A stretch of 64,000 nt of DNA, from positions 2,348,323 to 2,412,322 of the forward strand of contig NZ_CP036265.1 in the NCBI RefSeq assembly GCF_007743815.1, written 5' to 3'. Shown here in pieces: positions 44,976 through 53,069 of the stretch (within the stretch, counting starts at the first letter, position 1; every line of letters starts with the position of its first letter). The stretch is from Alienimonas californiensis (GTDB lineage: Bacteria; Planctomycetota; Planctomycetia; Planctomycetales; Planctomycetaceae). Both the position numbers and the translations under genes were made by a program. Below the pieces are notes generated by a model. It did not search any database and was not told where the DNA came from. It saw only the letters and a list, made by a program, of their open reading frames with translations.

Positions 44976-45632
44976 ATGCGCGACCCCCTTTCGAACCTTT
45001 CCGGAAACGGGCTCGGCGGGTTCGACCCGGTCCGGAGCCCGCAGTTGAACCGCGGCGGGCCGGCCCAGCAGCGGCAGATGACCATCGGGGACCTGCTCCT
45101 CGAGAACCGGATCATCTTCCTCGCCGGCCCGATCATGGACGAGTCGGCGAACCTCGCCGTGATGAAGCTGCTGTATCTCCAGAGCGAGAACCGCAAGCAG
45201 GACATCCACCTGTACGTCAACAGCCCCGGCGGCAGCGTGACCGCCACGATGGCGATCTACGACACGATGCGGTTCGTCGACTGCGACGTGTGCACCTACT
45301 GCGTCGGCCTGGCGGCCAGCGGCGGGGCGATCGTGCTGGCCGGCGGCACCAAGGGCAAACGCTACGCCCTGCCGCACGCCAAGATGATGATCCACCAGCC
45401 GCACGGCGAAGTCGGCGGGCAGGTGAGCGACATCGAGATCCAGGCGGAGGACATCATCGCCACCCGCCACACGCTGAACCAGATCCTCGCCAACCACACC
45501 GGCCAGGACATCGAGACGATCGCCCGGGACACCGAACGCGACCGCTACCTCACCGCCAAGGCCGCCGTCGAATACGGCCTGATCGACGAGGTCCTGCAAA
45601 AGCAGCACGATGCCGAGACCAGCCCCGGCTGA
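44976..45632 (+). CDS. clpP1: ATP-dependent Clp protease proteolytic subunit, first copy
   Basis: 218 residues. The catalytic triad is S115 (GLAASGGA), H140 (MMIHQPHG) and D189 (DTERDR), with exactly the spacing of E. coli ClpP (25 and 49). The substitution of Gly for Met right after the nucleophile (AASGG instead of AASMG) and the longer N-terminus with an Asn/Gly-rich leader set it apart from the second copy. It probably forms mixed tetradecamers with ClpP2 and works with ClpX or ClpA, not encoded here. Confidence 0.94.
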   Translation: MRDPLSNLSGNGLGGFDPVRSPQLNRGGPAQQRQMTIGDLLLENRIIFLAGPIMDESANLAVMKLLYLQSENRKQDIHLYVNSPGGSVTATMAIYDTMRFVDCDVCTYCVGLAASGGAIVLAGGTKGKRYALPHAKMMIHQPHGEVGGQVSDIEIQAEDIIATRHTLNQILANHTGQDIETIARDTERDRYLTAKAAVEYGLIDEVLQKQHDAETSPG

Positions 45633-45641
45633 CCCCCCGCC

Positions 45642-45739
45642 GTGAGCCCGAAGCGCAAGCGAGGGGTTCGACGTTCGCTGATGTTCCACGCCGCCATTCG
45701 TTCACACGCCGCCCGGCCTCGCTTGCGCTTCGGGCTCAC
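45642..45739. repeat. Perfect 23-base inverted repeat between the two clpP genes
   Basis: Arms 45642-45664 (GTGAGCCCGAAGCGCAAGCG then AGG) and 45717-45739 are exact complements with a 52-base loop. The right arm ends 15 bases before the ATG of clpP2, so the structure could modulate read-through or translation of clpP2. Confidence 0.92.
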
Positions 45740-45754
45740 TTCAGGAAGCCGACC

Positions 45755-46369
45755 ATGACCACCCTCGTTCCCTACGTCATCGACAAGCAGGGCCGCGACG
45801 AGCGGGCGATGGACATCTACTCCCGGCTGCTCCGGGACCGGATCGTCATCATGGGCACCCAGGTCAACGACCAGGTCGCCAACAGCCTCGTCGCCCAGTT
45901 CCTCTACCTGCAGTTTGAGGATCCGAAGGCGGACATCCACTTCTACATCAACTCGCCCGGCGGGTCGGTGACGGCGGGGATGGCCATCTACGACACGATG
46001 CAGTTCATCTCCTGCGACGTGGCGACCTACTGCCTCGGCCAAGCCGCCAGCATGGGCGCCCTGCTCCTCACCGCCGGCGCAGCGGGCAAACGGTTCGCCC
46101 TGCCGAACAGCCGGATCATGATCCACCAGCCGCTCGCCGGGTTCCAGGGGACGGCGACGGACCTGGACATCCACGCCAAGGAGGTCATCCGCACGAAGCG
46201 CCGGATGAACGAGATCCTCCAGAAGCACACCGGCCGCGATCTGGAAGAGCTGGAGCGGGACACCGACCGCGACAAGTTCCTCTCCGCCGCCGAAGCCGCG
46301 GAGTACGGGCTGATCGACAAGGTCGTGGAAGACCTCTCCGGCGCCGGCGTGGCCCCCACCGGCGACTGA
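45755..46369 (+). CDS. clpP2: ATP-dependent Clp protease proteolytic subunit, second copy
   Basis: 204 residues from the ATG at 45755, a canonical ClpP: S99 (GQAASMGA), H124 (IMIHQPLAG), D173 (DTDRDKF), same spacing as E. coli. It is closer to the standard ClpP than the first copy. Two clpP genes in tandem suggest a heteromeric core. A terminator-like hairpin follows at 46411. Confidence 0.95.
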   Translation: MTTLVPYVIDKQGRDERAMDIYSRLLRDRIVIMGTQVNDQVANSLVAQFLYLQFEDPKADIHFYINSPGGSVTAGMAIYDTMQFISCDVATYCLGQAASMGALLLTAGAAGKRFALPNSRIMIHQPLAGFQGTATDLDIHAKEVIRTKRRMNEILQKHTGRDLEELERDTDRDKFLSAAEAAEYGLIDKVVEDLSGAGVAPTGD

Positions 46370-46410
46370 CCGGCGACGCCTGACCGCGAGCCGGTCCCGC
46401 CGTTAGACTC

Positions 46411-46450
46411 ACGCGACCCGGGCGCCGCGGCGTCCGGGTCGCGTTCTGTT
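46411..46450 (+). terminator. Terminator-like hairpin after clpP2
   Basis: Arms ACGCGACCCGG (46411-46421) and CCGGGTCGCGT (46434-46444) pair perfectly and are followed by TCTGTTT. It would separate the clpP transcript from the membrane-protein array starting at 46488. Confidence 0.7.
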
Positions 46451-46487
46451 TGGACGCCGCCACGATCCCGCCGAGGCCGCCGCCCGC

Positions 46488-47042
46488 ATGAGCCTGCCGG
46501 AACCGCTCCCGCTGTGGCTTGCCGTTCCGGCCGCGGCGCTGGTCGTGGGCGCGGCGTGGTGGACCTTCGGCCGCCCGGGGGCGCCGCGGCGGCGGCCCTG
46601 GGTCGTGTGGGGCGCCGGCGGGGCGGCCTGCCTGCTCGTCCTGTGGACGCAGGGGTTTGGCTACCTGCTCGAACGGGACGAGCTGATCTGGTGGCCGGTG
46701 GTGGCGGTCGGCCTGGCGTACGGCTGGTCCGCCGCCCGGGGACGATGGCGGAAGAAAGAACTGCCGCCTGGCGCCCGCCGGCTGCTCGCCGCGGCGGCGG
46801 CGCTGCTGTTCTCCGCCCCGCTGTTCTCCGTCACCGCGGAGGTTCTGCGGACCCGCCGGGAAACCCGCTGGGCGGTTCAGCGGAACCTGACCGGAACGAT
46901 GGGCGAGGTCTGGGCGACTGTCATCGAGGACGTGCCCGGCCGGGTGGCGATCGGCGGCGTGTGCGCACTCGTGGCGCTCGCCGCCCTGCGGACCGCCCGC
47001 GGCCGCGAGGCGCCCGCCCCGGCGCCGGAGGGGGCGCCATGA
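46488..47042 (+). CDS. Array membrane protein 1 (longest member)
   Basis: 184 residues with about five hydrophobic segments (8-27, 37-55, 66-82, 98-118, 152-169). A loop RWRKKELPPGARRL before the fourth segment carries the P-P-G-A-R-R version of the array motif. The long exposed segment (about 119-150, RRETRWAVQRNL) is unique. Its stop overlaps the next start (ATGA). First gene after the clpP2 hairpin, so the promoter is probably between 46450 and 46488. Unknown function. Confidence 0.75.
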   Translation: MSLPEPLPLWLAVPAAALVVGAAWWTFGRPGAPRRRPWVVWGAGGAACLLVLWTQGFGYLLERDELIWWPVVAVGLAYGWSAARGRWRKKELPPGARRLLAAAAALLFSAPLFSVTAEVLRTRRETRWAVQRNLTGTMGEVWATVIEDVPGRVAIGGVCALVALAALRTARGREAPAPAPEGAP

Positions 47043-47413
47043 GGTCCGACCCCTTTCCCACGGAACTGCTGATCCAGTTCGCGTTCGTGAATCTCCCGGT
47101 CGCGGCGGGCCTGGCGGCGTTGCTGTGGGCCGCCCTGCGGTTGTGGGCGACGGACCGGCTCGCCGCGGCGTTGCTGGGCGTCGCGGCCGGTCTGGTAACG
47201 GTCGAGTCCTCCGCCGACTTCGTCCGTGAACTCCTCTTCTGGCAGGACCCTGACTGGAGGATTACGCACTGGTCCTTCCACCTGCGGCATGGCGACTGGG
47301 TCGCGCCGCCCCGGCTGCTGGCCCTCGCCGCGGCCTGCGGGCTGGCGGCGGTGTGGCGGTGCGGGCGGCCGGCGCCGGCTCATCCCCCGCTTCGCAGCGA
47401 GGACGGATCATGA
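47039..47413 (+). CDS. Array membrane protein 2
   Basis: 124 residues, ATG overlapping the previous stop by 4 bases. Hydrophobic segments at about 9-36, 40-56 and 91-106. The exposed loop is unusually long and aromatic (FWQDPDWRITHWSFHLRHGDW). The motif after TM1 is reduced (WATDRL). Overlaps the next gene by 4 bases. Confidence 0.72.
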   Translation: MRSDPFPTELLIQFAFVNLPVAAGLAALLWAALRLWATDRLAAALLGVAAGLVTVESSADFVRELLFWQDPDWRITHWSFHLRHGDWVAPPRLLALAAACGLAAVWRCGRPAPAHPPLRSEDGS

Positions 47414-47769
47414 GCGGCGACGTCCTCAACTGGCTTGGGGCGCTGCTCGGCCTGCCGCTGGCGGCGGTGGGCGTCGGCGGGCTCGTCCTCGCCTGGCGGA
47501 ATCGGCGCACCAAGCCGACAGCGGCCCGGATGTTCGCCCTCGGCGTCGTCCTGCTGCTGGGCAACGCCGGTGTGGAACTCGTCATCTACACGCTCTTCCC
47601 CCTGCACGAGTGGATTGATTCGGCGATCTTGGACGCGCAGGTCGCCTACCTGCTGGCCGGGGCGGCGCGACAGGCGTTCGTCGTGACCGCGGCGCTGCTG
47701 ATCACCGCCGCGGTGTTCGTCACCGAGGACCCGACCGAACGTCCCGAGCCCGGCGGGACGGTCGAATGA
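47410..47769 (+). CDS. Array membrane protein 3
   Basis: 119 residues. TM segments at about 6-29, 40-63 and 86-104, basic loop RNRRTKPTAARM, acidic C-terminal tail (TEDPTERPEPGG). ATGA overlaps at both ends. Unrecognised. Confidence 0.72.
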   Translation: MSGDVLNWLGALLGLPLAAVGVGGLVLAWRNRRTKPTAARMFALGVVLLLGNAGVELVIYTLFPLHEWIDSAILDAQVAYLLAGAARQAFVVTAALLITAAVFVTEDPTERPEPGGTVE

Positions 47770-48143
47770 GTCTTTGGGAGGGCGAACTGACAACAGTCGG
47801 CATCTGGACGTGGTGGTTCGTCATCACCACGGCGACGGTCGTGTTCGGCATCCGCGGGTGGCGGCGGGGGGCGCCCGGCGGCCGGTGGGCGCTGCTGGCC
47901 GGCGTGCTGGGGCTCGGCACGGGGCTGGCGCCGTGGGCGACCGGGCTGGCGTACTTTTTGGCAGGCCGGGGCGAGCCGGCGCTGAGTGAGGCGATGACCG
48001 CCGCCGCCTACTTCGCCTCGCCCGTCCTGTGGGCGGCGTCGCAGCTGTCGGTGATCGCGGCGGTCGCGACGATGTGGCGGATGCTGGACCGCGAGCGCCC
48101 GCCGAGAATTCCTGCCCAAGGGGGAACCGATGCAGCCGGCTGA
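47766..48143 (+). CDS. Array membrane protein 4
   Basis: 125 residues. TM segments at about 11-29, 40-66 and 79-104. The loop GWRRGAPGGRWALLAG is the clearest form of the array motif. Overlaps the next gene by 14 bases, the largest overlap in the array. Unrecognised. Confidence 0.75.
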   Translation: MSLWEGELTTVGIWTWWFVITTATVVFGIRGWRRGAPGGRWALLAGVLGLGTGLAPWATGLAYFLAGRGEPALSEAMTAAAYFASPVLWAASQLSVIAAVATMWRMLDRERPPRIPAQGGTDAAG

Positions 48144-48558
48144 CGCGGTCACGTTGCGGTTCGCCGTCGGCATTGGGCTGGCCGCGGTTTGGGTCACCCC
48201 GCTGGTCGCGGCGGCGCGCCGTCGCGGAGGCGCGTTGTTCCGCCCGCCGGGGTGGAGCACGCTGATCGCGGCGGGGGCGTGCGGTCTCGCCGCGGCGGCG
48301 CTGACGATCGGGGCCGCCTCCTTTTGGTCGCCGTGGGTCACTAATGGGTGGGGGCACGCCGCCCGCCAGCAGGACGCCGCGGAACGCGGGGCCGCCCTGC
48401 TCGCCGCCGCGGCTCAAGGGCTCTGCCTGCTGGCGCTCGTCTTCGCCTGGCGGGGGTGGGAATCGACCGGCCCGACCGGAGCTCCCGCGGCGTCGGCCAC
48501 GGACGACGAGCCGAACCCGCTGGACGCTCCTTTCCCTCCGAGGGAGACGCCCTCGTGA
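48130..48558 (+). CDS. Array membrane protein 5, with LDAPF tail
   Basis: 142 residues. TM segments at about 9-28, 44-66 and 87-107; loop ARRRGGALFRPPGW. The soluble tail ends NPLDAPFPPRETPS, and the LDAPF motif recurs in array protein 9. Stop overlaps the next start (GTGA). Confidence 0.75.
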   Translation: MQPADAVTLRFAVGIGLAAVWVTPLVAAARRRGGALFRPPGWSTLIAAGACGLAAAALTIGAASFWSPWVTNGWGHAARQQDAAERGAALLAAAAQGLCLLALVFAWRGWESTGPTGAPAASATDDEPNPLDAPFPPRETPS

Positions 48559-48926
48559 ACGAACGGGTCCTGGCCGCGGTGATCGGCGGGTGGTGTTTGC
48601 TGTGGCTCGCAGCCACGGCGGCCCCCGGCTTCGCCGGCTGGCATCGCCGGGACGCCGGTTTGCCGGGCGGAAAGCGGGCGATCGCGGCGGCCCTGTGCGG
48701 GTCTGCCCTGCCCGCGTTCCTCGCCGGGCTGTGCCTGGTGCGGGCCGTCTGGGCGGACGACGCCCCGATCTGGCTGCACCCGACCTTCGCCCTGCGATTC
48801 AAAGTGGCGTCGATCGCGTTGCCGGCGCTCTGGATCGTGTCGCTCGGATTGACGGTGTCCGCGGGGGCCGCGGCGACGGCCGCCGCCGCGCCCGAGCCCC
48901 CAGGTCGCGGGAAGGGGCCGGGGTGA
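48555..48926 (+). CDS. Array membrane protein 6
   Basis: 123 residues from a GTG overlapping the previous stop. TM segments at about 6-28, 41-66 and 82-105; loop HRRDAGLPGGKRAIA with the P-G-G-K form of the motif. Its stop shares one base with the next start (TGATG). Confidence 0.74.
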   Translation: MNERVLAAVIGGWCLLWLAATAAPGFAGWHRRDAGLPGGKRAIAAALCGSALPAFLAGLCLVRAVWADDAPIWLHPTFALRFKVASIALPALWIVSLGLTVSAGAAATAAAAPEPPGRGKGPG

Positions 48927-49300
48927 TGAGCGACCGCTGGCTCAGTCCGCTGTCGGTGTCGGCGGCGGTGGCACTGATGGGGATCTGGACGGCCGGACTG
49001 GTCGTCGCCTACCTACAGGGGGAACGGTCGGGGGAGCGTCCCCCCGGTACGCGGCGGCGGATCGTGGGGGGAGCGCTCGGCCTGTCCTTTGCCTCGCTGC
49101 CGCTCCTCGCCCCGTTCCTGCGGGACAGTGCGGCACTGGTGTTGGCGGGAACCGTCGTGGTCACGCACCAACTCGCCGCGGGGCTGACGTTTAGCGGCAC
49201 GCTGGCGGCGTGGCGGGCCGCGGAGCGACGGGAACCGCCGGCCGTGGCGCCGCCGGCCGTGGCGTCGGGTTTGGAGGACGGCGGGGGTGCCGCCCGCTAG
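48926..49300 (+). CDS. Array membrane protein 7
   Basis: 124 residues. TM segments at about 8-30, 46-65 and 69-95; loop GERSGERPPGTRRRIVGG with P-P-G-T-R. The tail is Ala/Pro-rich. An 89-base gap follows, the only real gap in the array, and it contains a short possible leader frame. Confidence 0.74.
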   Translation: MSDRWLSPLSVSAAVALMGIWTAGLVVAYLQGERSGERPPGTRRRIVGGALGLSFASLPLLAPFLRDSAALVLAGTVVVTHQLAAGLTFSGTLAAWRAAERREPPAVAPPAVASGLEDGGGAAR

Positions 49301-49339
49301 GCTCACGTCGTCCCGCCCCGCTCCTTCGTCGGCCGCCGC

Positions 49340-49393
49340 ATGAACGCCGCCGCCCCGCCGCCGGACGCCGCCGCTCAGAGGGCGGAGCGATGA
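49340..49393 (+). CDS. Possible 17-codon leader frame coupled to array protein 8
   Basis: A short frame (ATG at 49340, MNAAAPPPDAAAQRAER) whose TGA overlaps the ATG of the next gene in ATGATGG. It lies in the only gap of the array. It could couple translation across the gap or be chance; no homology can be judged at this size. Confidence 0.3.
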   Translation: MNAAAPPPDAAAQRAER

Positions 49394-49797
49394 TGGCCGG
49401 GGGATTGCTTTTCGTCGTGCTCGGCGGGATGTGGGTCCTGAACTGGCTCGCCGTGGTCCTGCTGACCGGGGCGCTGGGCCTGCGTCGCCGCCGCTGGGGC
49501 ACCCCGGGCGGCGGCTGGGCGCTGGCCTCCGCCGCGCTGCACGTGGTCGCGGCGGTGGGGATCGTCCTCTGGGCGCTCGCCGGCACGTTCCTCGGGGGCT
49601 CGCTGAGCGGGGGCGGCGTGATCCTCGTCACCGCCATCATCGTGACGCTGCTGGCGACCTGGGTCGCCGCCCACGTCATGCTGGTCCGGGCTCTTTGGCT
49701 GGCGTGGTCCGCTGTCGACCTCGCCGTGGCGAGCCGGGCCGCTCACCCCGCCGACGGGAACCCGGCCGAAGCGCCCGCAGTCGGGGCGGCGCCGTGA
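49390..49797 (+). CDS. Array membrane protein 8
   Basis: 135 residues, ATG at 49390 with a purine-rich GGCGGAG just upstream. TM segments at about 4-31, 41-68 and 75-110; loop LRRRRWGTPGGGWALAS, a clear motif form closely resembling RRCGIGTPGARPLAAG of the 22912 protein. Stop overlaps the next start (GTGA). Confidence 0.75.
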   Translation: MMAGGLLFVVLGGMWVLNWLAVVLLTGALGLRRRRWGTPGGGWALASAALHVVAAVGIVLWALAGTFLGGSLSGGGVILVTAIIVTLLATWVAAHVMLVRALWLAWSAVDLAVASRAAHPADGNPAEAPAVGAAP

Positions 49798-50291
49798 CTG
49801 AGGATTGGATCTTCCTGATGTATCTGGCGACTATTCTGGCGGGGGGCGCGATCGCGGGGCTGTGGACGTTCGCGTTCGTCCGGGCGGCGGCTCGGCGGAA
49901 CTTTGGCGACGGCGGTCCGGCCCGGGCGCTCCGCCCCGACGCGACGGCCGGCACGGGGCGGGTGATGCTCGGCGCCGCATTCGGCGCGGCGATGGGCGCC
50001 GTGACAGCGTGCGGCGGACTGTTGGGAATTGCCGCCGCGGCCGGCGGGCGGGTCGAACTGCCGGAGGCCTTCCTCCTGTTCCTGCTGGCGATCCCGGTGG
50101 GGATCGTGGTCTGCCCCGGACTGGCGCTGTGGGGGCTCGTCGCGGCGTGGCGGGTCGCGGAGCAGGACCCGGACGGTCACGGCCCTGACCCCGCGGTCGC
50201 CGCCCCGCCCCCGCCGGGGGGCGGCGACGGGCTCGATGCGCTGGACGCCCCGTTCGCTCCGCCGCCGACCGGTCGGGGGGGCGACGGGTGA
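49794..50291 (+). CDS. Array membrane protein 9, with LDAPF tail
   Basis: 165 residues from a GTG overlapping the previous stop. TM segments at about 5-29, 56-82 and 91-119. The loop is longer than in its neighbours (RRNFGDGGPARALRPDATAG). The Pro/Gly-rich tail contains ALDAPFAPPP, the motif shared with array protein 5. GTGA overlap with the next gene. Confidence 0.75.
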   Translation: MTEDWIFLMYLATILAGGAIAGLWTFAFVRAAARRNFGDGGPARALRPDATAGTGRVMLGAAFGAAMGAVTACGGLLGIAAAAGGRVELPEAFLLFLLAIPVGIVVCPGLALWGLVAAWRVAEQDPDGHGPDPAVAAPPPPGGGDGLDALDAPFAPPPTGRGGDG

Positions 50292-50686
50292 ACGATCTCC
50301 CGATCGTCGTTGGGGTGGCGCTGCTCGCGGTGGGGTTCGCCACGATCCCCGGCTGGCTGGCGGTCGTCGGCGCCGGGCTGTGGCGGCGGGGCACGGCGGG
50401 CGGGCGGCTGGCGGTCGCCGCCGCGGGGCTGCTGGCGCCGTTCTCGCTGTGCCTGCTCGGCGTGGCGACGGTCATCGCCTGGCAGGAGTTGTTCCTGAGG
50501 AGGCCTGCACCGAGGCCTACACCGGAGTGGCTCGAGGCGATTCAGGAAGCGGTCGACGCGGCGCTCCCGTACGCCATCGTCCTGTTCCCGGCGGGGCTGG
50601 CGCTGGTCGCCCTGGCGGCGCGGGCGGCGCTGGTCGCGGCCTCCCGGCGGCTCGTCGAACCGTCTGAGGGAGGGGCGGGAGAATGA
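50288..50686 (+). CDS. Array membrane protein 10
   Basis: 132 residues. TM segments at about 5-32, 40-68 and 92-117; loop LWRRGTAGGRLAVAAAG, nearly the same as in array protein 4; exposed loop FLRRPAPRPTPEWLEAIQ. ATGA overlap with the last gene. Confidence 0.75.
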   Translation: MNDLPIVVGVALLAVGFATIPGWLAVVGAGLWRRGTAGGRLAVAAAGLLAPFSLCLLGVATVIAWQELFLRRPAPRPTPEWLEAIQEAVDAALPYAIVLFPAGLALVALAARAALVAASRRLVEPSEGGAGE

Positions 50687-51018
50687 GCAACGACGCCGTG
50701 ATCGTTCTGATGGCCGTCGCCGTCGTGGGGCTGGGGATGGCGTGGACCCTGCTGCTGTGCGGCTGCGTCCGCCGGCGGGGCGAGCCGATCGACGGCCGCC
50801 GCTGGCTGACTGCGGCCGGGCTCTGCGGGGCGATCGGTCCGGCCTGCGGGGTGGCGCTGATGTTCCTCGCCGGCTCTTCCAACCACACCATGGAGCGGGT
50901 GGGACTCGAGCAGGCTCTGGTTCTGCTGTTGGCCGTCTCGCAGCTGTTCGCGCTGCTGTTCGCTCTCTGGGGGCTGCGGAGCGTCTGGCGTCAGACGGAA
51001 GGGTGGGGCGAACGCTAA
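50683..51018 (+). CDS. Array membrane protein 11
   Basis: 111 residues with a good GAGGGAGG Shine-Dalgarno upstream. TM segments at about 4-28, 41-63 and 76-101; loop CVRRRGEPIDGRRWLTAAG. Last of the array; the enolase-superfamily gene starts 37 bases later and could be on the same transcript. Confidence 0.74.
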   Translation: MSNDAVIVLMAVAVVGLGMAWTLLLCGCVRRRGEPIDGRRWLTAAGLCGAIGPACGVALMFLAGSSNHTMERVGLEQALVLLLAVSQLFALLFALWGLRSVWRQTEGWGER

Positions 51019-51055
51019 GCTGGTTCGCCCCTTCCGCTCACCCCGCCCGTCGTTC

Positions 51056-52261
51056 ATGTCGTCGCCCTTTCGTCTCACCCGCCGCACCGCCCTCGCCGCG
51101 GGGGCCGCGGGACTGGCCGCCGCGGCGTGGCCGGGGCGGGCGACGGCCCATCCCAATCACGGCGGGATCGTGCCGGACCTGCGGATGCGGTTCGCCGAGC
51201 CGATCGAACTGACGCGGTTCGACGTGGTCGCGCTCGACGGCACGCCGGCGGTCCGCGTGACGGACGCCGAGGGCGGCGTGGGCGTCGTGCCGGCGCACGA
51301 CAAGCTGGCGGACGTCCGCTCGCTGTTCGACCGGCTCGCGGCGCCGTACTTCGTCGGGACCGACGCCCGCGATCTGCCGGAGCGGATCGATCACGTCGAC
51401 GTCTCGGAGCGGCATTACAAATACGTCGGCATGCCCTTCTGGAACGCCGTCGCCCACTGCGAGTTGGCCGTCTGGGACCTGCTCGGCCGGCGGGCCGGGG
51501 TGCGGTGTACGGACCTGCTCGACCGGCGCCGGCGGCGTCGGCTGAACGTGTACATCTCCCGGTTCGACCGGGACACGACCCCGCAGCAGGCCGTCGAGCA
51601 GGCCTCCGCGGACCTCGCCGCAACCGGGGCGACGGCGGTCAAGCTGAAGGTCGGCGGCCGGATGCGCACCACGCCGGAGCAGAACGCCCGCGACGTGGCG
51701 ATGGTCGCCCTCGCCCGGCAGACCTGGGGGGACGACGTGGAAATCCTGCTCGACGCCAACGGCAGCTACACCGCCGACGAGGCGGTGCGCGCCGCGACGC
51801 GGTTCGCCGGGTACCGCGTCGGCTTCCTGGAGGAGCCCTGCGACTGGCGGGACGTGGAGGCGACCTTGCGCGTCCATGAGCAGCTCGAGGCCAAGGGGAT
51901 CAAACTGGACCTCGCCGGCGGGGAGCAGGATTCGATGATGACCCGCTGGCGGCAGTTCGCGGAGACGGAGCTGTTCCGGCCGATGCAGCCGGACCTGTAC
52001 TACGTCGGCGGGGCGATCCGGCTGCTGACCGTCGCCCGCATCGCCGACTCCGCCAAGCTGCCCCTCACCCCGCACGCCCCGCGGGCCGGCCTGGCGGCGT
52101 ACCCGGACACGATGGTGCGGGCCACGATCCCGAACCTCGGTCGGTATCAGGAATACGTCCGCAGCCCCGAGGTGACGGACGGCACCGTCCCCGTCCCCGA
52201 CGCCCCCGGCTGGGGCCTGCCTTGGGACGACGCCGCGGTGAAGGCGGCAGTTGCGGGCTGA
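51056..52261 (+). CDS. Tat-exported enolase-superfamily protein (mandelate racemase/dipeptide epimerase-like)
   Basis: 401 residues with a Tat signal (TRRTALAAGAAGLAAAAWPG). The barrel has the family acid-base and metal residues: K196-x-K198 (VKLKVGG), D233 (LLDANGS), E259/E260 (FLEEPCD), E290 (AGGEQD) and the C-terminal D313/H340 pair region (QPDLYY, PLTPHAPR). Such enzymes abstract an alpha proton from carboxylates. Most are cytoplasmic, so export is unusual; the substrate is unknown. Confidence 0.9.
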   Translation: MSSPFRLTRRTALAAGAAGLAAAAWPGRATAHPNHGGIVPDLRMRFAEPIELTRFDVVALDGTPAVRVTDAEGGVGVVPAHDKLADVRSLFDRLAAPYFVGTDARDLPERIDHVDVSERHYKYVGMPFWNAVAHCELAVWDLLGRRAGVRCTDLLDRRRRRRLNVYISRFDRDTTPQQAVEQASADLAATGATAVKLKVGGRMRTTPEQNARDVAMVALARQTWGDDVEILLDANGSYTADEAVRAATRFAGYRVGFLEEPCDWRDVEATLRVHEQLEAKGIKLDLAGGEQDSMMTRWRQFAETELFRPMQPDLYYVGGAIRLLTVARIADSAKLPLTPHAPRAGLAAYPDTMVRATIPNLGRYQEYVRSPEVTDGTVPVPDAPGWGLPWDDAAVKAAVAG

Positions 52262-52269
52262 AGTTCGTC

Positions 52270-52444
52270 CTCCCCTCTCCCCCCTTTGGGGGAGAGGGGC
52301 CGGGGGTGAGGGGGCGGTGACTCACGATCGCCCCTCAACCTCCGCCCGCTCTCCCGTCGTCGGGTTCGTCATCGCGGAGAGCGGAGACGATTTAACCGTG
52401 CGTCACCCTCACCCCCGGCCCCTCTCCCTCGAGGGAGAGGGGAG
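52270..52444. repeat. About 175-base composite inverted-repeat element, copy 2
   Basis: Same ends as the element at 32741 (GGGGGAGAGGGGCCGGGGG, GTGACTC on the left; GTGCGTCACCCTCACCCCC, CTCTCCCTCGAGGGAGAG on the right) and a related interior (GCGGAGAGCGG, AACCGTGCGTCACC). Again between two convergent genes. Confidence 0.88.
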
Positions 52445-52454
52445 ATACGGGGGC

Positions 52455-53066
52455 CTACTCGTCCGGCGTCCAGACGCGGAGGGTCGGGCCGTTCGCTTCC
52501 TCTTCCCGCACGGTGTGGCGGCCGTGGCGGTGTTCCTGCCAGAGGATGAAGGCCAGCAGACCGAGGGCCGCCGGCAGCGGCCAGACGTCGTAGAACCCCG
52601 CCGCCCCCTTGCCCCTGCCCTCCAGGGTCATGGTGAGATCGATGGCGCCGGCCCGCAGGGTCAGGGCGGCGGCGGCTGCGGCGCACAGGACCGCGAACGG
52701 TCGGGCGCTCCAGGCGGGGGCCGTGTACACGACCAACCCGCACGCCGCGATCCCGGGCCAGAGGCAGAGCGTGATCGCTCGGGGGATCTCCGCCGTGAGC
52801 AACTCCGCCGGCGGCAGGCCGGACCGGACGAGGTTCGCCATCCCGGCGACGCTCAGCCCGAAGGCGGTTCCGCCGGCGACCAGCGGCAACAGCGCCGCGG
52901 TGACCATCCACCAGCGCCAGCCGAGCCGGTCGAGCGTCCGCAGCGCCCACTGCGGGGGCGGTTCGCGATCGCCGTGCGGGCCGCCGTGCGGTCCGGGGCC
53001 CTGACGGTCCGGAGGCTCGGTCGGCGGGGCCGGCCCCGGGTCGGGAGCGCTCGGGAACGCCGGCAC
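52455..53066 (-). CDS. Membrane protein, about five TM segments
   Basis: 203 residues. A Pro/Gly-rich N-terminus (about 1-40) precedes hydrophobic segments near 52-75, 88-112, 116-140 and 158-176. The C-terminus is charged (HGRHTVREEEANG). Unrecognised. It follows the TPR gene by only 3 bases, so the two are one transcript. Confidence 0.7.
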   Translation of the reverse strand: MPAFPSAPDPGPAPPTEPPDRQGPGPHGGPHGDREPPPQWALRTLDRLGWRWWMVTAALLPLVAGGTAFGLSVAGMANLVRSGLPPAELLTAEIPRAITLCLWPGIAACGLVVYTAPAWSARPFAVLCAAAAAALTLRAGAIDLTMTLEGRGKGAAGFYDVWPLPAALGLLAFILWQEHRHGRHTVREEEANGPTLRVWTPDE

Positions 53067-53069
53067 GGC

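Noticed and set aside
21024-45739. CRISPR array made of the CCGAAGCG repeats
   Set aside because: The repeats are paired inverted arms at single sites, not direct repeats with regular spacers, and no cas genes are present.
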